Shown here: positions 59,498-64,000 of the stretch, piece by piece | How the letters are laid out: every line of letters begins with the position of its first letter | How positions within the stretch are numbered: position 1 is the stretch's first letter | Source: DATFFO01 sp963744905 | GTDB taxonomy: Bacteria; Actinomycetota; Acidimicrobiia; Spongiisociales; ZC4RG35 | Length of the DNA stretch: 64,000 nt | Assembly (NCBI GenBank): GCA_963744905.1 | Contig: CAVUUV010000003.1 | Span: 310,001 to 374,000 of the forward strand | Direction of reading: 5' to 3' | Made by a program: the position numbers and the translations under genes | The notes under the pieces: generated by a model | Seen by the model: the letters and a program-made list of their open reading frames with translations, nothing else | Told to the model about the DNA's origin: nothing | The model's database searches: none

Positions 59498-60436
59498 ATG
59501 ACACAGCACAGCGATAGGCGTCGCACCCTCCAGTGGATACTGACCATTCTGGTCCTTGGCTTCGCCGTCCATATCCTTTTGCCTCAGGTGGGCGAGGTGG
59601 GGCAGGCCTTTAGGTCCTTGCGCTCCGGGCGATGGCGCTACCTTCCCGTGGCGCTGGTGGGCGCCGTCATGGCCTACGTCACCGGGGGATGGATGGTGGG
59701 AGCGGCCACCGAGCGCAAGCTGTCCTTCACCAGGACCGTGCTCGGCCAGGTGGCGGCATCGTTCATGGCCACGCTCACACCAGGAGGGATCGGGTGGGTC
59801 GGAGTGACCGAGGGTTATCTGGAGCGCTCCGGGATCGATGAGCCCACGGCTCGGGCCGCCACCGCATTGGACATGCTCATCACGTTCGTGTCACATGTGG
59901 CGCTGCTGGTGATCCTGCTCCCCCTGCTGCCCACCCTCCGGCTTCCACCGATCCATCTGCCCACCCGGCAGGTGATCGTCGAGATCACCGTGGTGGTGCT
60001 GGTGGTCCTGGGGGTGGCGTTCTGGATCCCCGCCTCCAGACGAAGGATCCTGGCCGGCCTGATGGACATGATGAGAGCGGTGCCTTCGGTGCTGGGGAGC
60101 CCCCGCCGGTCGGCGATCATGATCGGCGCGGCCGTGGCGGGCAATCTGGCCTTCGCCCTGTCACTGGGAGGGTCCGTCGCCACCTACGGGCCCATCCCAT
60201 CCTGGTTCGGGATCCTCGTCGCCTACATGCTGGCGGCCACTGTGGCGGCTATCTCGCCCACACCGGGCGGCCTGGGCGCCATGGAGACGGCGCTGGTCGC
60301 TGCGCTGGTGCGCCTGGGAGTAGCCTCGGGTCCCGCCGTGGCCGCCACCCTCACCTTCCGCCTGATCACATTCTGGCTGCCTCTTCCGATCGGGGCCGTG
60401 GTTCTGCGCCGGGGGCGAAACCGGGGCTGGCTGTGA
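59498..60436 (+). CDS. Lysylphosphatidylglycerol synthase TM-region/YbhN-like membrane protein
   Basis: A 312-residue polytopic protein of the LPG-synthase transmembrane/YbhN-flippase family, with about eight helices. Landmarks are FMATLTPGGIGWVGVTEGYL and AAISPTPGGLGAMETALVAALVRLG, the family's repeated PGGxG motifs. No lysyltransferase domain is attached, so it is probably a lipid or glycan flippase-like protein rather than MprF. Its stop overlaps the next gene's GTG by 4 bp. Confidence 0.85.
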   Translation: MTQHSDRRRTLQWILTILVLGFAVHILLPQVGEVGQAFRSLRSGRWRYLPVALVGAVMAYVTGGWMVGAATERKLSFTRTVLGQVAASFMATLTPGGIGWVGVTEGYLERSGIDEPTARAATALDMLITFVSHVALLVILLPLLPTLRLPPIHLPTRQVIVEITVVVLVVLGVAFWIPASRRRILAGLMDMMRAVPSVLGSPRRSAIMIGAAVAGNLAFALSLGGSVATYGPIPSWFGILVAYMLAATVAAISPTPGGLGAMETALVAALVRLGVASGPAVAATLTFRLITFWLPLPIGAVVLRRGRNRGWL

Positions 60437-61653
60437 GCGGGCCATCTTCGCCGGTTCGTATCACCGACGTACGGGTGGAGGGGTTCCGGTCGATCCGGGA
60501 CGCCCGGTTCCGGCCCCGCAGCCTGGCCGCCCTGATCGGCGAGTCCGGAACGGGCAAGTCCAACCTTCTCAATGCGATCAGGGCGGTACTCGATCCCGAG
60601 GCGGCCGGACTAACCCCCGAGGACCTGACCCGGGACTATGAGGGACCGACCCGGGTCATCGCCCACATGAGCGACGGTTCCACCCGGATCATCGACACCG
60701 AACGCTCCGAGCCCACAACCACCCCCGACGGCTCCCCGCCTCCGGTGCTTTTCCTCCCCGCCAGGCTCCGCACCGGCCCGGTGGTGGCCCCGTTCTCGAA
60801 CGGCGGTGAAGAAGCTGCCCGGGCAGCAGAGATCCTGGGCCAGGAGATCGCTCCGGGAGAGGTGCCGGAGGGTCGGGCGACCACCCGCTCGGCCCACGGG
60901 TTGGTGGGAGGCCTGGAGGCGTCGCTGGCCGCCGGCGTGGGAGGGCTCATCTTCCTCATCGAGGAACCCGAGCTTTTCCTACCGCCCCAGACGCAGCGCT
61001 ATCTGTATCGCCTGCTGCGCAGACTGGCCGGCGGCGGCAATCAGATCATGTACAGCACCCACTCGCCCTCCTTCCTCAACGTGGCCCGTCTCCAGGAGCT
61101 GGTACTGACCGAGCACGTTCCGGCCACGGGGACCAAACTGCTCCAGCCCGAGGCTCTGCCCGAGGACGAGGAGTTCCGTGCCTACTCGGAGTTCGATGCC
61201 GCCCGGGGTGAGCTGTTCCTGGCCAAGGCGGCGGTGCTGGTGGAGGGGCTGACCGAGAAGCTGGCTCTGCCCTTCGCCTTCCACGCCCTGGGGCACGACC
61301 CCGACCGTGAAAGGATCTCGATCATCGAATGTGGGGGGAAGTCCAACATTCCCCTGGTAGCCCGGATCGCCAGGGCAGTCGGGGTACCCTTTGTCGCCGT
61401 CCACGATCGTGATGCCCCTTCGGGGTCACGCCCCAATCAGGCCGAGCGACGGCTCAACCGGACGATCGTCGAACTGGCCGGGGATGAGAATCGGGTGCAG
61501 CTGATCCCCGACTTCGAGGGTGCCACCGGACTTCGGGGTCATCATCACAAACCGGCCCGGGCCTGGCACAGCCTGGCCGATCTGGTGGACGAGGAGGTCC
61601 CCCCGCCCCTGCGTCGTATCGTCGAGCGCGCCGTCGCCCTGGCCCGGGGCTAG
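60433..61653 (+). CDS. OLD-family AAA ATPase/TOPRIM nuclease-like protein
   Basis: A 406-residue protein: ABC-type ATPase half with Walker A GESGTGKSN and Walker B GGLIFLIEEPELFLPP, then a switch His in YSTHSPSF, then a TOPRIM domain with VLVEGLTEK and AVHDRDAPSG. It is shorter than classical OLD nucleases (about 550-650) and lacks the long coiled-coil arm. The GTG start overlaps the flippase-like gene, so they are co-translated. No UvrD-type helicase is adjacent, so this is not a standard Gabija pair. It could act in repair or defence. Confidence 0.88.
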   Translation: MSGPSSPVRITDVRVEGFRSIRDARFRPRSLAALIGESGTGKSNLLNAIRAVLDPEAAGLTPEDLTRDYEGPTRVIAHMSDGSTRIIDTERSEPTTTPDGSPPPVLFLPARLRTGPVVAPFSNGGEEAARAAEILGQEIAPGEVPEGRATTRSAHGLVGGLEASLAAGVGGLIFLIEEPELFLPPQTQRYLYRLLRRLAGGGNQIMYSTHSPSFLNVARLQELVLTEHVPATGTKLLQPEALPEDEEFRAYSEFDAARGELFLAKAAVLVEGLTEKLALPFAFHALGHDPDRERISIIECGGKSNIPLVARIARAVGVPFVAVHDRDAPSGSRPNQAERRLNRTIVELAGDENRVQLIPDFEGATGLRGHHHKPARAWHSLADLVDEEVPPPLRRIVERAVALARG

Positions 61654-61692
61654 GGACGAGGCGGCCGGGTCGGTCGATCGCGCCGCCCGAAG

Positions 61693-61809
61693 CCGGGGCC
61701 GTGAGCGTCGCCCAGCAACGCTGTGAACCCAGGGTTGGCGCTCCGTCGGTGCCTCCCTCGAACCCGGGGCCGTGAGCGTCGCCCAGCGACGCTGTGAACC
61801 CAGGGTTCG
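61693..61809. repeat. Two 47-bp direct repeats with hairpins
   Basis: Units at 61693-61739 and 61764-61809 share CCGGGGCCGTGAGCGTCGCC and GCTGTGAACCCAGGGTT. Each contains GCGTCGC-CCA-GCGACGC (perfect in unit 2, one mismatch in unit 1) and GAACCCAGGGTTC-type palindromes. They follow the OLD-like gene and could form a double terminator or a dispersed intergenic repeat. Confidence 0.7.
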
Positions 61810-61885
61810 CCCTCCCGTGGGGTACCTGCCCGAGACCGGGCGGGTACGCTGGGCGACACTGGTCGCAAGAAGAGGAGCAAGTCGG

Positions 61886-62200
61886 ATGGGCGGGCGATTG
61901 TCGACCTCGACCATGAGGTGGGTCCTGTTGCTGGGGCTGATGCTGGTGTTACTGGCCGCCTGCGCACCGGGGGCGAACCCGGACGTGGGCACAGCCGCAT
62001 CAGGGGGGAACGTGGCCGGGTTCTGGCAGGGGGTCTGGCACGGATTCATCTCCCCGGTCACCTTCATCATCTCCCTCTTCACCGACAAAGTGAACCTCTA
62101 CGAGGTCCACAACAGCGGCAACTGGTACGACTTCGGGTTCGTGCTCGGGGCCGGGATCCTGTTCGGCGGAGGCTTCGGAGGCGCCCGCCGCAATCGATAG
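61886..62200 (+). CDS. Small hypothetical lipoprotein
   Basis: A 104-residue predicted lipoprotein: MRWVLLLGLMLVLLAACAPG is a signal peptide with lipobox LAAC. The mature part has FWQGVWHGFISPVTFIISLF, NLYEVHNSGNWYDFGFVLGAG and a Gly-rich end (FGGGFGGARRNR), partly hydrophobic. The pattern is common in actinobacteria but functionally unknown. AGGAG lies about ten bases before the ATG. Confidence 0.75.
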   Translation: MGGRLSTSTMRWVLLLGLMLVLLAACAPGANPDVGTAASGGNVAGFWQGVWHGFISPVTFIISLFTDKVNLYEVHNSGNWYDFGFVLGAGILFGGGFGGARRNR

Positions 62201-62271
62201 AGCGGCGCCGAGGCCGACGACGGCCCGGATCTGCGTTAGAAACGAACCTCCCGTGGGTAGAGGTGCTCGAC

Positions 62272-62781
62272 GTGAGACGCCCCTACACCACCATCCCGAG
62301 CGAGGGGTCTGATCTGAGGCCCCTTCGGGTCGCGTCGATCGGGTTCATCGGCGCCGTCATCCTCGCCGCGTCCGCCGGGCTGCTCGGGGTGCAGACTGCC
62401 GAGACCCGGGCCACCGGCCACGGCCTCACCCTCACCGTCGACTACGCACGGTTGACGCGGCCGGGCCTGGCCACACCCCTGGTCATCGGCATCTCCACCG
62501 AGGCGGACGCCCTCCCCGACCAGCTGACCGTCAGGCTGAGCTCACACATCCTGGAGATGCTCGACCTCAACGACATCGAGCCGACGCCCCAGTCCTCCTT
62601 CAGCGAGGGCCCCTGGACGTGGTGGACCTTTGACGCGCCACGGGGTTCCCGCAGCCTGGTCGTGAGGGTCGACGCCCGCCTAGAGCCGGCGGTCCAGTGG
62701 GGAGGCGCCGGCATTGTGGCTCTCGAGGAAGGCGGCGTCGTCAGGGCCACGGCCAACGTCTCCACCTGGGTTCTCCCCTAA
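62272..62781 (+). CDS. Hypothetical anchored extracytoplasmic protein
   Basis: A 169-residue protein with a single N-terminal TM segment (about 22-45, VASIGFIGAVILAASAGLLG) and an extracytoplasmic beta-rich domain (about 50-169, containing HGLTLTVDYARLTRPGLATP and WTWWTFDAPRGSRS). I do not recognise a family. It starts at GTG with AGAGGTG upstream and is followed 9 bp later by the DUF421 gene, suggesting that the two work together. Confidence 0.65.
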   Translation: MRRPYTTIPSEGSDLRPLRVASIGFIGAVILAASAGLLGVQTAETRATGHGLTLTVDYARLTRPGLATPLVIGISTEADALPDQLTVRLSSHILEMLDLNDIEPTPQSSFSEGPWTWWTFDAPRGSRSLVVRVDARLEPAVQWGGAGIVALEEGGVVRATANVSTWVLP

Positions 62782-62790
62782 GGAGGCGCA

Positions 62791-63234
62791 ATGGAGCTCG
62801 TGGTGCGTGCATCGGTGATCTACTGGTTCCTCTGGCTGGTGGTGCGAGGCACCGGAAAACGATCCCTGGCCGAGCTGTCGCCTCTCGATCTCGTCCTGGT
62901 CGTGGTGCTGGGCGATCTGGTCCAGCAGGGCGTCACCCAGGAGGACATGTCCATGACCGGTGCCATCATCGCCATCTCGGTATTCGTCGGGTGGACGCTC
63001 CTGGCCGACGGCCTGAGCCATCGCTATCCCCGCGCCCGCCGCATCCTCACCGGTGATCCCGTCGTGGTGCTCCGGGCCGGAATCCCGCTGGAGCGACAGC
63101 TGGCTCGGGAGGGCTTGAGCCTCGACGACCTCAAGGAAGCAGCCCGGATGGAGGGATACGGGACCCTGCAGGACATCGAGGTGGCGATCCTGGAGACCGA
63201 TGGACGAATCAGCTTCATCGGGCGGCAACACTGA
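62791..63234 (+). CDS. DUF421 (YetF-type) membrane protein
   Basis: A 147-residue protein with the DUF421 layout: TM segments at about 5-20, 28-48 and 53-73, then a cytosolic domain with VVLRAGIPLERQLAREGLSLDDLKEAARMEGYGTLQDIEVAILETDGRISFI, the YetF-family signature. It is shorter than B. subtilis YetF (about 230). Function is unknown in the family. AAGGAGG lies four bases before the ATG. Co-transcribed with the gene upstream. Confidence 0.88.
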   Translation: MELVVRASVIYWFLWLVVRGTGKRSLAELSPLDLVLVVVLGDLVQQGVTQEDMSMTGAIIAISVFVGWTLLADGLSHRYPRARRILTGDPVVVLRAGIPLERQLAREGLSLDDLKEAARMEGYGTLQDIEVAILETDGRISFIGRQH

Positions 63235-63268
63235 TCGGACCGACCCGCCCGACCATACTCCGGAAGAC

Positions 63269-63979
63269 ATGTTCGGCTACCACGCCCAGATCATCGAGAC
63301 GTTCCCCACCATCCGGGCCGGGGTTATCCACGCCGTCGGCGTCGAGAACGGCCCCGCCTCGCCGGACCTCACAGACGAGTATCGAGCGCAGCAGCGGGCC
63401 ACACGGAAGGCGCTGGAAGGGGTGTCCCTCGCCGACACCTCCTCCATCGCCGCCTGGCGGCGGGTCTTCTCCCGTTTCGGGGTCAAGCCGACCCAGTACC
63501 GAAATGCGGGTGAGGCCCTGCTGCGACGGCTCACCAAACAGGCAGACATCCCCTCGCTCAACCGCCTGGTCGATATCGGCAACCTGGTGGCGATCCGCTA
63601 CTCGCTTCCAGTGGCGGTTTTCGACCAGGCCCAGGTGACCGGCTCCACCACCGTGCGCTTCGCTCGTGGCGACGAGTCCTTCACCGACCTGGGCTCAGAT
63701 ACCCCCACCAGCCCCGAGCCGGGTGAGGTGATCTTCGCCGACGACTCCGACCTGGTCAGCGCCCGCCGCTGGTGCTGGCGACAGAGCGCCCAGAGCGCCA
63801 CCAAGGCCTCCACCACCGAGGTCCTGGTGACCGTGGAAGGCCACCACGATGATGCCGCCGCCGACACCGCCGCCGCCCTGGACGATCTAGGGGATCTGTT
63901 CGAGCGCTACCAGCCCGGGGCCGGGCTGACTATGGCCCGCCTCTCCCCCGCCAACCCCGTCTTCGATCCCGGCACCTGA
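63269..63979 (+). CDS. B3/B4 (PheRS beta-like) tRNA-editing-domain protein
   Basis: A 236-residue stand-alone B3/B4 domain like that of the phenylalanyl-tRNA synthetase beta subunit: IIETFPTIRAGVIHAVGVEN, AWRRVFSRFGVKPTQYRNAGEALLRR, IPSLNRLVDIGNLVAIRYSLPVAVFD, and ADDSDLVSARRWCWRQS. Such free-standing proteins may hydrolyse mischarged tRNA or have other roles. The ATG at 63269 is preferred (GGAAG upstream, frame-like N-terminus); an earlier ATG at 63200 would overlap the DUF421 gene by 35 bp. The gene ends 21 bp before the window edge. Confidence 0.85.
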   Translation: MFGYHAQIIETFPTIRAGVIHAVGVENGPASPDLTDEYRAQQRATRKALEGVSLADTSSIAAWRRVFSRFGVKPTQYRNAGEALLRRLTKQADIPSLNRLVDIGNLVAIRYSLPVAVFDQAQVTGSTTVRFARGDESFTDLGSDTPTSPEPGEVIFADDSDLVSARRWCWRQSAQSATKASTTEVLVTVEGHHDDAAADTAAALDDLGDLFERYQPGAGLTMARLSPANPVFDPGT

Positions 63980-64000
63980 GCAGAACGCTCACACCATCAC

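Noticed and set aside
60433..61653. Gabija defence system
   Set aside because: OLD-like ATPase/TOPRIM protein is present but the UvrD-like partner is not, and the neighbours are unrelated.

Overview
This 64 kb window is GC-rich, gene-dense, chromosomal actinobacterial DNA. No rRNA, tRNA, phage module or plasmid backbone was seen. Lineage clues are a DUF222/13E12-type HNH nuclease behind a perfect actinobacterial LexA box, a response regulator-sensor kinase-HtrA trio like mycobacterial MprAB-PepD, DrrAB-type ABC genes, and many start codons 6-9 nt below a TANNNT box (leaderless mRNAs). The A/V-type ATPase and the general gene content suggest an uncultured Acidimicrobiia-like actinobacterium; that placement is inference.

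Layout. 0-16 kb: HhH protein, NCS1-like permease, rlmN, LysM-M23 peptidase with a structured leader, DUF885 peptidase, the MprAB/PepD-like locus, a GH65 phosphorylase, a RibD-like reductase and a DUF4332 protein behind a long palindrome. 16-28 kb: P450, flavoprotein, rhomboid, MarR-controlled DrrAB exporter, MgtE, a peptidase S51-like protein fused to a CysRS-like tail, and an acyl-CoA dehydrogenase. 28-36 kb: squalene-cyclase-like protein, aconitase, then an iron/peroxide unit (MbfA-like ferritin/VIT exporter plus a redoxin), an RHH protein, a solitary PhnD-like protein and a GH1 beta-glucosidase. 36-47 kb: MITE-like element, Nfn-like flavoprotein pair, P1B-5 ATPase with hemerythrin tail, cyclic-2,3-DPG-synthetase-like GTPase, APC permease, divergent carbamate kinase and alcohol dehydrogenase, and a 121-bp tandem repeat. 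47-52 kb: small membrane proteins, the SOS-box HNH gene and a P19-like iron protein. 51-59 kb: a nine-gene A/V-type ATPase operon (H-C-I-K-F-E-A-B-D) ending in a universal stress protein. 59-64 kb: flippase-like protein, OLD-type ATPase/TOPRIM protein, lipoprotein, DUF421 and B3/B4-domain proteins.

The most notable observation is a probable selenoprotein. The redoxin at 31572-30880 (minus) has an in-frame TGA exactly where the peroxidatic cysteine codon belongs (GDW-U-PYC), followed 20 nt later by a hairpin with a GGUC loop and a bulged U, as expected of a bacterial SECIS. A normal gene caller would report only a truncated redoxin lacking its active site. It is translationally coupled to an MbfA-like iron exporter, suggesting an iron/peroxide detoxification pair. 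Other points of interest are several dispersed repeat families, two of which supply stop codons to genes, and GGGnCnWWnGnCCC (DosR-like) sites upstream of the V-ATPase/Usp, permease and Nfn units.
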